Of a stretch of 64,000 nt of DNA, positions 33,002 through 43,739 are shown one piece after another (within the stretch, counting starts at the first letter, position 1; each line of letters starts with the position of its first letter). The stretch comes from Heterohyrax brucei. Its lineage: Eukaryota; Chordata; Mammalia; Hyracoidea; Procaviidae. The DNA is taken from NCBI GenBank assembly GCA_028571685.1, contig CM053141.1:73331833-73395832 (forward strand), given 5' to 3'. The notes under the pieces are model-generated. The model did no database searches and was not told the origin of the DNA. It saw only the letters and a program-made list of their open reading frames with translations. The translations under genes were made by a program, and so were the position numbers.

Positions 33002-33193
33002 ACGTAAGTCTGTGTAAACAAATGAGTTATAATAACACATGGTAAGTGTAATGAATCATTCATTCACTGACAAAACATTGAGAATCATGGTCCAGTACAG
33101 CTGACACACAGTCTTAACCATCACATGTAAGTCTGTGTAAACAAATGAGTTATAATAACACATGGTAAGTGTAATCAATCATTCATTCACTGA
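32948..33193. repeat. two-copy 123-bp tandem duplication
   Basis: Copy 1 is 32948-33070 and copy 2 is 33071-33193. I count three internal differences (A/C, C/T and G/C), so identity is about 97-98%. The unit straddles the boundary between the antisense LTR (its last ~50 bp) and the flanking sequence, so the duplication arose after the LTR inserted. Confidence 0.9.
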
Positions 33194-34000
33194 TTCAAAA
33201 TTTTATTGAGCACCTACTATGTGACAAGAACTGTTCTAAGTGCTAGGGATACACTGGCAAACAAAACATATTTAAAAAAAAAATTTCTGCCTTTGTTGAG
33301 TTTATATTAAGCAGGGAAAAACAAAGTATACAAGTAAAATATATTGTAGGTCAAAAAAAATGGGTTATGAAGGAAAATAAAACAGAGAAGGAGAATAGGT
33401 GAGTGCCAAGAGAGAGAGGATTTCCCAGTTTGAGTAGAATAATCAGAGGAAAACTTGCTGAGAGACGTATGCACAAAGCCTTGTTGAATGTGAGAGAAAA
33501 GTCATGTGGATATCTGGGGAAAAGTAGAGGGAACAGAAAATGCAAAGGCCCTGAGGCAGAAGCATGTCTGCAATGTTTTAGTACAGCAAAGAGGCTAATG
33601 TTGCTCAAATTAAATGATGGAAGGTGAGGTCAGAAAAGAGGGGGGAGGGTGGATTATATAGCTTTAATAGATCAAAATATCTTTGAGTTCTACAGTGAGT
33701 GAGCTAGGAAACCACTAGATAGTTTTGAACAAATGAATGACATGATCTGAACTATACGTTAAAAGGCCCCCTTAAGCTACTGTATTGAAAAAGATTCTAG
33801 AGAACATGAGCAGAAGCAAGGAAGACAGTTAGGAAGCCACTGAGGTAATCTAGGGGAGAGGCAGTGGTGACACGGCACAGAAGGGAACAGTGGAAAGATA
33901 GGACATGGCTGGACTTGGGTATTTTGTGAAAGCAGAACTAACAGATTTAATGATGAATTCAAGTGAGAGCTCCCTAGAAGTGGACATACCCACAGCATCT
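33194..34000 (+). mobile_element. ancient mammalian interspersed repeat, family not named
   Basis: Long decayed match to a familiar mammalian repeat pattern: GAGCACCTACTATGTGACAA, GTGCTAGGGATACACTGG, TCATGTGGATATCTGGGG, TGCAAAGGCCCTGAGGCAG, GAATGACATGATCTGAAC, and GAAGCCACTGAGGTAATC. The 50145 and 61668 stretches match other parts of the same repeat. I cannot state the family from memory with confidence. Confidence 0.5.
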
Positions 34001-34311
34001 AAAATGCACCCCACAAGAGAGTCAGTTTCAGGTATCTACTTGGCCCAAGCTCATCTACCGTCTGACAAACACCATTAGTCAAGTTGGTTCCATTCCTTCT
34101 CTCTTTTACCCCTCTCACCTTCTACCTTGGAGGTGATCTGAAATAGTGGCCTTCATCTAAGAATGCAAGAGGAGAGACAGAATGCACACTGGGGGAAAAG
34201 TGAGGAAGGTAACTAAGTCCCCCTTTGCCCAATGCTAGTAGCTAGCTGACAGTAGGTCTGAACTGAGAGCAGAAGAAAAGCACAAAAGTTTAATGAAATA
34301 TACTGATTCAA
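34001..34311. other. no feature recognised
   Basis: Nothing nameable is seen between the ancient repeat and the AfroSINE. Confidence 0.35.
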
Positions 34312-34500
34312 TTATTGCACCGAAGTGGTACAAATAGCACACTTGGCTATGATCTGAAAGACTGGAGGACTGAGTCCACAAATAGTGAAGCAAAGCCTGG
34401 TGATCTGCTTCCAAAAGAATTCATCACCAAAAACCCTATGGTGAACAGATTTAGTCTGACAGACATGGAGTTGCCATGAGTCAGAATCAACTCTGGGCAT
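34312..34500 (+). mobile_element. AfroSINE, diverged
   Basis: AGCCTGGTGATCTGCTTCC, AAAACCCTATGGTGAACAG and GAGTTGCCATGAGTCAGAATC appear in AfroSINE order after a decayed head. Overlapping antisense frames are not genes. Confidence 0.7.
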
Positions 34501-34824
34501 ACAAAGTGATCTTCTATGAACTGAAAATGGGCCAAGAAAGGTACTATGATTTGTTCTAAATTCTATCTTTCATCCAAAGGCATGGGAAGAACCAGTTCCA
34601 CAGAATAAATGTAAGCAGACAATAGAAGGCAAGAATAAAGTTATTTTATTGTTATAAAGTCTTTCTTGTTCAAAAGAAACTTTTACTTCAGAAGGTCAAG
34701 ACTAAAAGGGACAGCAGATGCTCTTGATGGCAAAAGCCCACTAAAATAGCAAGTTGATGTCTAGTTGATGACATATACCATCAGCTGTAATCAGAGCTTG
34801 CAGGAGCCCTTCTTCCAATGTACC

Positions 34825-34855
<31 letters not shown>

Positions 34856-35774
34856 GTTCCCTGAGAAAGTCTGTTTCTCAGACACAAAACTGCTAGAGCT
34901 AATAGGAAAAGCAAGGGATTTTGTTGATGTTGCTGCTGCTGTTCTTTCGTTTTTGTTTTTGTTTTTGTTTTTTCAGCAGAAGCCCTTAAGGTCTTTGGAA
35001 GCAGAGATGCTAGACTGAATTTATGATTTAAATAGATTTTTCACACTTAAAGATAATCCCTCATTTGACATTTCTTCACTTAGTTGTTTTTTCCTGTATT
35101 GTTCACATGTGGCCTTGGCATTTGATTTATTCCTACCATAATGCACTTGCACATTTGCTGTTTTGATTATTATCTTCTACTTAAAGCTGAGTTGGCACTT
35201 TCTTCCTGGGCCCTCATTTCAAGCAGCTTATAAATTTTATGAGCAAATTACTTTTTATTTATCAACATCCTCCTCTGCCCAGGAGTGAATTTTTCAGATG
35301 GTCGGCAGAGAATGCACATATACTATTTAAATTAGACATTCTAATAAAGAGGGCTACACGCTTTGTGGGGGAGGGAAGTTACGATGGTGCTTTCTTTTAA
35401 ATGTTGAATCATTTTAAGATAAAAAATAAATACAATTTAAGAAATATAATAAAATGCAAAATATATGTGGTAGCCCTCCAAAAACAGAATTAATTCCTCA
35501 GACAAAGTATTTTGCCAAATTTTTATTTGTACTATGCTGGAAGATTTCCAAGACAGTCAGAATTCTCTAACCTCTCCATGTTATGCAAAAAAAAAAAAAA
35601 AAAAATTAAAGTTCATTATGATTTCAAGAGTGACATTTAACTCACATAGTAGTCAGAGGCTGTCAAATTCTGAATTGACAGCATCCTCCATTAACAACAC
35701 TCTAAAAGGATATTATATTCACAGCAAGAAGATAGGGTCAGTGTACATAAATAAATCTATAGAAGAACAGATCT
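34501..35774. other. no gene; homopolymer and short repeats
   Basis: Contains a run of 28 A (34824-34851), a (TTTTTG)n-type tract (about 34948-34972) and a second A-run (about 35587-35605). The long A-runs have no recognisable retroposon upstream. Frames of 66 and 80 codons across the A-runs are artefacts. Confidence 0.5.
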
Positions 35775-35965
35775 GACATTTACTGAATGCTTTCTTTGTA
35801 ACTAGAAAATTATATATTTATCTCATTTAATCTCCAAAGGCTATAAAAAATAAGCATTATTATCCACACTTTGCAGAGAAGTAGATGGGAGTTCAGAGGG
35901 GCCGAATAACTTGCCCAGGTTCACACAGTCAGCATTGTAGCCTGGATGGGAACCAAATTTATCTT
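35775..35965 (-). mobile_element. MIR SINE, antisense
   Basis: CTCATTTAATCTCCAAAGG, ATTATTATCCACACTTTGCA, AATAACTTGCCCAGGTTCAC and CACAGTCAGCATTGTAGCC follow the order of a reverse-complemented MIR. Confidence 0.8.
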
Positions 35966-36365
35966 GCTAAAATATAGTGTTTTAATTTTAGACAATGTTT
36001 TAGATCCTTCTCTTCTTTCCTATCAAAATCTATTACCAATGCTTCTAAAAAATTATAAAAATAGCCGATTTGAGCAGATGTGATAAACACTGAAAGTGCA
36101 GGAAGTCAAGAGCCTAGGTAGTTCGATTTCTCAGTAATCATTTTGGAGGCAGGACATTCTGAGTTCCTCCCTCATTTCTGTCTCTCCCCTTTATCTATCA
36201 CCTCAAGCACTCTCTCAATACCCAGGAGGCTAACCCAAGCAGAATCACTTCCATTCTTAAAAAGTAAGCTGAGAAAAATCATTTGCCCCAGAGTGACATA
36301 AGGCATTCTATCCCAAGGTAGAATCCTACACTTTAATAATTAGACAACAGTAAACCCAAATTGTT
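35966..36365. other. no feature recognised
   Basis: No exon or repeat that I can support. Confidence 0.35.
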
Positions 36366-36468
36366 CAAATCTACCAGGCGCTCCTTGGAAACTCTATGGG
36401 GGCAGTTCTACTCTGTCTCTAGGGTCGCTATGAGTCAGAATTGACTTGATAGCAGTGGGCAGTGGGAA
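36366..36468 (+). mobile_element. AfroSINE 3' half
   Basis: AGGCGCTCCTTGGAAACTC, GGGGGCAGTTCTACTCTG, TAGGGTCGCTATGAGTCAG and AATTGACTTGATAGCAGTGG are the body and tail. The tRNA-like head is absent, so it is a 5'-truncated copy. Confidence 0.85.
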
Positions 36469-36986
36469 CCGAAATTAACCTATATCTAGAATTCCAATTC
36501 TCATAACCATGTGTCACTATGAAGACAAGATGCCCAATTGTGTCTGCAGGTGCAAAAACACAATCTATCTTTAATAGCCTTGGGGTAAATGGCAAAGGGG
36601 CAAAATTCTACAAGATGGTCAAAAGATTCCTATGAACCTAAAGCAAGTAGCTCTGGAAACTGAGATGATGTTTTGTAACAGTGTCAAAGAAGGAAACTTG
36701 ACCAATAAGGGCATTGAGAATTTTCTTGAGGAAAAGAGCATACCCTAGGAGATTTAGGTTTGGACTCAGTATCATTTCTGCAAAAAATCCACTACATTCT
36801 GTTATTTTAGGGTCGTACAGTTGCACACACTGCACAGCACTTTCTTGAGACAGCAAGTTGCAAGGAATTGGTCTCATATCAGGACACATGCATGAGGGTA
36901 ACTGCCAGGTTTTACCCCGATATATTACATATTCAATCTAAAATGGATGTCAGACATTCCTCTTGCCTTCCCAAGCCTAATCACCC
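36469..36986. other. no feature recognised; left target site of the - strand L1
   Basis: No gene or element is seen until AAGCCTAATCACC (36973-36985), which resembles the right flank of the - strand L1 (AATCCTAGCCACC at 45089) and is probably one copy of its target duplication. Confidence 0.45.
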
Positions 36987-37955
36987 TTTTTATGACGATG
37001 ATGATGATGATGAAGTATATAATCCAAGTCAATTTTGCACACTCATCTCTCTACAACTCTATCTGCTCTCCCCACCCTGCGCAGCACACTCCTCCTTTTT
37101 ACTCTTTACTACTAGTATCCTCCCAATAAATCACCTATCTCCTCCTCTCCACCCTCTCTTCTCTCCTCTAGAAAGAAATCAGTAGGACAGCCTCCTATAA
37201 GTGTTTATAAAACAATAAAGTACACACATCGTATGCTTGCTTTGTGTCCCCAATTCCAGTCCATCCTTAGTCTGAAGTGTTGACCTTAGTACTAGTTTCA
37301 GGCCTGGGGTAGCAGAAAGTCTAGGGGCCATGATCCTAGGGACCCTCCAGTTTGTCAGACCATCAGTTGTGGTCTTTTAGTAGAGTTCTTGATCTGCACA
37401 CCTCCTTTTCTCATGTTACGTCAGGGACTCTATATTGTGTCCCACATTAAGGCTGTCTTTGGTGATGTCGGGCACCATCTGGTTCTTCTGGTCTCATGCT
37501 GATGTAGTCTCCCAATCATAAGGGCCCTTCTGTCTCCTGGGCTCATTTCAACTCATGTCTTTGGATTGGGACCAATTGATGTTCCTCAGATGGCAGCTTG
37601 CTGGCTTTTAAGACCCCAGACACCACTCACCAATATGGAGTACCAGAGATTCTGTCAGCTAAAGGCTAGTTATGCCAACTGACCTCGATGTCCCCTGAAA
37701 ACAATGTCCCTAGACCCCTCTCCCAGCTAGTCTATCCTTTGAAATGCTGGGTTGAATTTCGAAAACTTTTTAGTTTATGGTGTAGTCCATACATGCTGAC
37801 CTGCCTTCTACTGAGTGCTGTCACAGCCTTCACATAACTGAATTCCTATCCACTATCTAATCTATGATCAAACCGCTCCCTCCCTCCCCACTCTTGCAGC
37901 TGTCAGAGTCTTTTCTTCTGTGCATAAGTCCTTTTTTAAGTCCTTTAATAGTAGT
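36987..37955 (-). mobile_element. 3' UTR of the - strand L1
   Basis: Complement of the family 3' UTR: on the + strand GGCTTTTAAGACCCCAGAC, GACCATCAGTTGTGGTC, CCTCCTCTCCACCCTCTC. The purine tract of the sense strand appears as CCGCTCCCTCCCTCCCCAC near 37872 and has fewer, weaker G-runs than the + strand L1. The terminus has a GATGATGATGATGATGA-type simple repeat (about 36994-37014). Confidence 0.8.
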
Positions 37956-38186
37956 CTCATACAATACGTGTCCTTTTGCAGCTGACTCATTTCACTCAAT
38001 ATAATGTCTTCCAGTTGATATCAGGTTATGAGGTACTTCCTAGAATCATCATTGTTCTTTATCATTGCATATTCATTGTGTACATATACCACAGTTTGTT
38101 TATCCATTCATCTGTTGATGGGCACCGAGGTTGATGCCATCTTTTTGCTATTGTGGACTGTGCTGCAATAAACATTCATGTGCATG

Positions 38187-38212
38187 TATCATCGATAGCA
38201 CTTGGCTGGCTA
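38187..38212 (+). mobile_element. possible micro SINE-tail insertion in L1 ORF2
   Basis: TCGATAGCACTTGGCTGGCT interrupts otherwise recognisable L1 C-terminal sequence and resembles the fragments at 230, 8211 and 43029. No clean target duplication; TATC occurs at both edges. Confidence 0.35.
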
Positions 38213-41200
38213 TCTGTTAATGTGACTGCCCTTATTTCTGTAGAATATATTCCAAGTAGTGGGATTGCTGGATCATATGGTGTTTCTATTTCTAGTTTTT
38301 TAAGAAAGTGCCAAGTTGTTTTCCAAAGAAGTTGTACCATTTTGCATTCCCAACAACAGTGCAGAAGAGTTCCAATCTCTCCACAGCCTCTCCAGCATAT
38401 GTTGTTTTGTGTTTTTTTAATTATTGTCAACCTCATTGGGGTGAGACAGTATCTCATTGTAGTCTTAATTTGGATTTCTCTAATAGTTAATGATCATGAG
38501 CATTTCCTGATGTGTCTTTTGGCTGCCTGAATATCTTCTTTAGTGAAGTGTCTGCCCGTATCTTTTGCCCACTGTTTAATTGGGTTATTTGTCTTTTTCT
38601 TGTTGATATTTTATAGTACCTTGTAGATAGGGAAATTCGACACTGATCCAATACATAGTTGCCAAACATTTTTTCTCATTCTGCAGGTACTTTTTTAACT
38701 CTCTTAATAAAGCCTTTGAATGAGCAAAAGTGTTTGATTTTTAATGGTTTCCATTTATCTATTTTCTCTTCTGTTGTTCATGCATTGTTGATAGGATTTT
38801 CTAGTCTGTCTAAGCCACGTATTAGAACTTCTATTGTTGTCCCTCTTTTTTCTTCCATAATCTTTATCATTTTAGGTTTGATAGGTAGGTCTTTGATCCA
38901 TTCTGATTTAGTTTTTGTATAAGGCGTGAAATATAGGCCTTGTTTCAGTTTTCTGAAGATGCATATTTAGTTTTGCCAACACCACTTGTTAAAGAGACTG
39001 TTTTTACCCCAGTTTACAACCTTTGGGTCTTTGTCAAATATCAATTGTTCATAGGAGAATGGTGATATTACTGGATGTTCTATTCTGTTCCATTGGTCTA
39101 TATGTCTGTTTCTGTACCAGTATCAGGCTGTTTTGACTACTGTGGAAGCGTAATGGGTTCTAAGATCAGGTAGTGTGAGGCCTCCCACTGTGTTCCTCTT
39201 CTTCAGTAGTGCCTTACTTATCCAGCATTCCTTTCCTTTCCAAAGTTGGTGATTTGTTTCTCTATCTCATTAAAAAATGACACTGGAACTTGTATTAGGA
39301 TTGCATTGTATATGTAGATTGTTTTGGGTAGAACAGACATTTTTACAATGTTAAGCCTTCCTATCCATGAATAAGGTAGGTGTCTCCACTTATGGAAGTC
39401 TCTTTTGGTTTCTTGCAATAGGATCTTTAATTTTCTCTTTATAGATCTCTTACATGTCTGGTTAGATTTATTCCTAGGTATTTCAACTTCTTGGGGGTTA
39501 CTGTAAATGGTATCGATTTGATGATTTCCTCTTCGATGATCTCTTTGTTGGTGTAAAGGAATCCTACTGGTTTATTTATGTTTATCTTATATCCTGATAC
39601 TTTGCTGAACTCTTTTTATTAGTTCCTGTAGTTTACTTATGGATTCTTTAGGGTTTTCTGTGTATGGCATCATATCATCTGCAAATAGGGATACTTTTAC
39701 TTCTTCTTTACTGATGCAGATGATCTTTATTTCTTTGTTTTGTCTGATTGCTCTGGCCAGAACCTCTAGCACAATGCTGAATAGAAGTAATGACAGTGGG
39801 CATCCTTGTCTATTCCTGTTCTCAAGAGAATTCTTTCAGTCCCTCTCCATTCAGGATGATGTTGGCAGTTGGTTTTGCATAGATGCCCCTTATCGTGTTG
39901 AGGAATTTGCCTTCTACTCCTATATTGCTGAGAGTTTTTAACATGAATGGGTATTGGACTTTGTCAAATGCTTTTTCTACATCAATTGGTTGAATCAAGT
40001 GATTCTTAAACTATGTATTACTTATGTAGTTGATTATATTAATTGTTTTTCTGATGTTGAACCAACCCTGCATCTTTGGTATGAATCTTACTTGGTCATG
40101 ACAAATTATTTTTTTGATACATTGTTGAACTGGCTAGGATTTTGTTGAAGATTTTTGCATCTAGGTTCATGAGTAATAGTGGTCTGTAATTTTTTTTGTG
40201 GGACCTTTACCCAGTTTGGGTATCAGGGTTACACTGGCTTCATAGAATAAATTTGGGAATGTTTCATTCTTTTCTATGTTATGGAATATCTTTGGTAGTA
40301 TTGGAGTTAACTCCTCTCTAAAGGCTTTGGTAGAATTCTCTTGTGAAGCCATCTGGGACAGGACTCTTTTCGGCTGGTAGTTTTTTTATTACTTTTTTAC
40401 TCTCTTCTTTCGTGCTGGGCTTATTAAGTTGTTCTACTTTGTGATAATTTTGGTAGGTGATGCAAATGTAGAAATTTGTGCATTTCTTCTAGGTTTTCAA
40501 ATCTGTTCGAGTACAATTTTTTGTAGCATTCTGTTACGATACTTCTAATTTCTGTTGAGTCTGTTGTGACATCTCCTGTCTCAATTCTTATTTGGGTTAT
40601 TTGTTTCCACTTCTGTTTTTCTTTTGTGAATTTAGCCAGTGGTTTATCAATTTTGTTGATCTTTTCAAAAAACAGCTTTTGGTTTTGTTAATTCTTTCAA
40701 TTGTTTTTCTATTCTGTAATTTACTTAGTTTTGCTCTAATCTTCATTATGTTTTCTTCTGGTGCCCGAGGGGTTCTTTTGTTGTTATTTTTACACTTGTT
40801 CAAATTGCAAGGTGAATTCTTTGGTTGCATTTGGCTCTTTCTTCATTCCAGCTGTATGCACCCATAAACGGACCTCTGAGCACTGCTTTTGCTGCGTCCC
40901 CTAGGTTCTTGTAGAATGTGTTTTCATTCTCATTTGATTCCATAAATTTCTTTACTGTATCCTTGATTTACTCTATAACCTTTGAGTTTTTGACCAAGGT
41001 GTTGTTCAGTTTCCATGAGTTTGAATTTCTATGCATGTGTCTTCTGCTATTGATGTCAACTTTCATGGCTTTATGATCTGAGAAGATACTTTAAATAACT
41101 CAATGGTTTGGATTTTGTTGAGACTTGCTTTATGGGCTAATACATGGTCTATTCTGGAGAATGTTCCACAAGCATTGGAAAAGAAGTTGTATTTGTCTGT

Positions 41201-41277
41201 TGTCGGGTAAAAAGTTCTGTATATGTCTGTGAGGTTGAACTGGTTGATTGCCACAATAAGGTCTTCTGTGGGTGGGA

Positions 41278-41735
41278 TGTCATGGATTGACTTGTGTCCC
41301 CCCAAAAATGTATGTGTTGATTTGACTCAGCTAGGAGTCCCAATATGGTGCCCTTTCTGCCATGTGTTGTGAATCCTAGCTCTGTGATATTGATGATGGA
41401 GAATGGGCCACAGTTATGTTAGTGAGGCAGGACTCAAGCTACAACCTTGTGGTATATAAGGGAGACAAGTGAGCAGAGGAAGTTGGGAACTTCACACCAC
41501 CAAGAAAGTATGACCGAGAGCAAAGCACATCCTTTGGACCTGAGGTTTCTGTGCTGAGATGATCTCCTTGAATTTTGACTAAGCCCACCAGACTGCGGTA
41601 ACTTCTCTTGTTGAACAGACTTGTAACTTAATAAATGGACTTGTGGCTTGCTGGACTGTGACAGTAAAAGTTTGTCTTCATGAAGCCTTCCACTCATGGT
41701 ATTTTCTGTTGGAGCAGTACCAGGTGAATATGACA
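41278..41735 (+). mobile_element. MaLR-like LTR inside L1 ORF2
   Basis: Starts TGTCATGGATTGACTTGTG and ends CCAGGTGAATATGACA, the same family as 443-987. The L1 endonuclease sequence resumes right after it (GTATCTTTATTGAGC). On the left an extra GGGTGGGA-type stretch lies between L1 and LTR and I cannot define the target duplication. The LTR contains a TATA-like GGTATATAAGGG near 41450. It is younger than this L1. Confidence 0.75.
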
Positions 41736-42572
41736 GTATCTTTATTGAGCTTTTCTCTGGATTATCTGTCCATTACTGAAAATGGAGTGTTGGAGTTTCC
41801 TACTATCATTGTGGGGTGATCATCTCATTTTTCAACATTGTCAGTGTTTATTCAATGTATTTAGATGCTCGGATACTGGGTACATAAATATTTAATATTG
41901 TTATCTTCTCCTTATGTATTGAATCTTTCAGCAGTAAATAGTGACCATCCTTATCAACAACGGTGGATTTTTCTTTAAAATCTATTTTATCTGACATTAA
42001 TATTGCCACTCTTGTTCTTTGTATGTTGTTAACTTTGTATATATTTTTCCATCCTTTGATTTTCAATTTGTTCATATCTTTGAATCTAAGGCATGTTTCT
42101 TGTAAGCAGCATATAGATGGATAATGTTTTTTGATCCAGCCTGTTACCTTCTCTTTATCAGAGCATTTAGTCCATTTACATTCAGTGTAACTATTGATAA
42201 ATATGTATTTAGTGTTGTCATTTTGTTGCCTTAATTTTTGTATTGTTGACATTTTTTTTTGTTCCACTTAATATCCTGTTCACGGTCATTTTTCTTTATG
42301 GGTTTTCTTTTCATCTTTTTCAGTGTAAGTTTTGTGTCTGTAGACTTCTATATCATGTTTCTTGTTTTGATATGTAGTATTGTTAGTTTGCTTGTGGCTA
42401 CCCCTTTGTTCCCTCCTAATGTTCTAGGTTTAAACCAGCCTTTAACTTCTTTATATCTCCTTTACTTCCTCTCCATCTGAAAGGGCTATGAGTACTGTAA
42501 TATATTCCTCTTTATAGTATAATGTTGTCATACTTTACATGTTGAGCTCTCTGTTTCTCTAATTTTAATGTT

Positions 42573-43648
42573 TTACCTTTGATGGAGCTTTGTGGCTTCC
42601 CTAACTAATTGCGACTCTGGATGTTGGGTCCTGCTTTGCATCCTTGGGTATCTACCTGGTGTTAATTGATTTTCTAACCAAAGAACCTCCTTCAGTACTT
42701 CTTGTAACTTTGGTTTGGTTATTGTAAAGTCTCTAAGCTTCTGTTTGTCTGAGAATGTCTTAATTTCACCATCACATATGAAACACAATTTTGCAGGATA
42801 GACAAATCTGGGTTGGAAGGTTTTTTTCCTTCAAGGCTTTGTATGCGTCATCCCATTACCTTCTTGCCCACAAGGTTTTGTCTGAAAAGTTGGAGGACAT
42901 TCTATAAAGCTTCCTTTTGTACTGGTTTTGGTTTAAGCCTAGCTGCCTTTAAGAACTTCTCCTTAGATTTCATTTTGTTATACTTGATTATGGTATGTCT
43001 TTGTGTCTTTCTTTTGGGGTCCACTCGGCTCTAACTCGACGGCACTTGGCTTGGCTTTTGTGGAGTTCATGAGTATCTTGAATGGGTATCTTCTCTTCTT
43101 TCATGATATCACGGAAGTTTTCTGTTAGCAACTCTTGAATAGTTCTGTATTTTCTGCTATCCCTCCCTGTTCAGGAACTCCAAGTACACATAAATTGTTC
43201 TTCTTCATAGAGTCCCACATGATTCTTAACACATCTTCATTTTTCTTGATTCCTTGATCTGATTTCTCCTCATAAATGCTGGTGTCAGTTGCTTTATCTT
43301 CAGTCTCACTAATTCTGCGTTCTATTTCCTCAATTCTCCTCTTTTGGCTTTCCATTGAATTGTCTAACTCTGTAATTTTATTATTGATCTGCCGAATTTC
43401 AGATCATTGGTGCTCTAGAAGTTCATATAGCTTTATAATTTTTCATTTTGTTCTGCTGCACTTTGTTTAATCTCCATCCTAAGGTCTACAAGGGCTCTAT
43501 ACATAATTCTTTTGTATTCTATTTCCAATAATTTCAGGAAGGCTGTTTCATCTGGGAAGTTTATTTTATTATTTTTGGAGTTTTCTGGAGCCGTGGTGGT
43601 CTGCTTCTTTAAATGGAGAAATATTGACTGTTGTCTTCGCACCATCAT
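42573..43648 (-). pseudogene. ORF1: L1 ORF1 on the - strand, broken
   Basis: Start codon near 43645-43648 opens MVRRQQSIFLHLKKQ, aligning with the ORF1 start of the + strand L1. FPDETAFLKLLEIEYKRIMY follows. A second readable piece (43355-43125) has the coiled-coil words RRIEEIERRISETEDK and RIMWDSMKKNNLCVLGVPE. C-terminal words are near 42788-42650 (IKTFSDKQKLRDF, TKPKLQEVLKE). Stops and frameshifts separate them. The family protein binds L1 RNA as a trimer. Confidence 0.8.
43029..43061 (+). mobile_element. short SINE-tail fragment inside L1 ORF1
   Basis: CTAACTCGACGGCACTTGGC and TTGGCTTT interrupt ORF1 sequence that otherwise runs GGGGTC...GTGGAGTTC in related L1s. The string is nearly the same as that at 230-262. 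It seems to replace about 8 bases rather than leave a duplication. Confidence 0.5.
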
Positions 43649-43739
43649 AAAGCTGTTTAGCTTCTCTGGTCTTGCACCAACAGAAGCTCTAAGAAGGGAG
43701 TGAGTAAGGGCACTGCTAGACTTGGCTGCCAACAGCCAC

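Larger units (their letters stand above)
37956..42221 (-). pseudogene. ORF2: L1 ORF2 on the - strand, interrupted
   Basis: ATG at 42221 opens ORF2; the endonuclease N-terminus is readable to about 41850 with ICCLQET (catalytic Glu motif kept) and LMSDKIDFKEKS, DKDGHYLLLKDS. An LTR then interrupts at 41735-41278. GTFSRIDHV-type sequence lies near 41150. The reverse transcriptase has FADD at 39674-39685 ([15 protein letters not shown]). The C-terminal region near 38176-38457 retains CWRGCGEIGTLLHCCWEC, the conserved Cys-rich segment, and YDPAIPLLGIY. Many stops and frameshifts separate these pieces. Subtracting the LTR leaves about 1270 codons, the normal size. Confidence 0.85.

Noticed and set aside
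34824-34851. Processed pseudogene A-tail
   Set aside because: The 28-base A-run has no recognisable cDNA-like sequence upstream and no clear flanking duplication.
41270-41740. Target-site duplication for the LTR in the - strand L1
   Set aside because: No convincing 5-mer repeats: an extra GGGTGGGA-type stretch lies on the left side and the immediate flanks differ.
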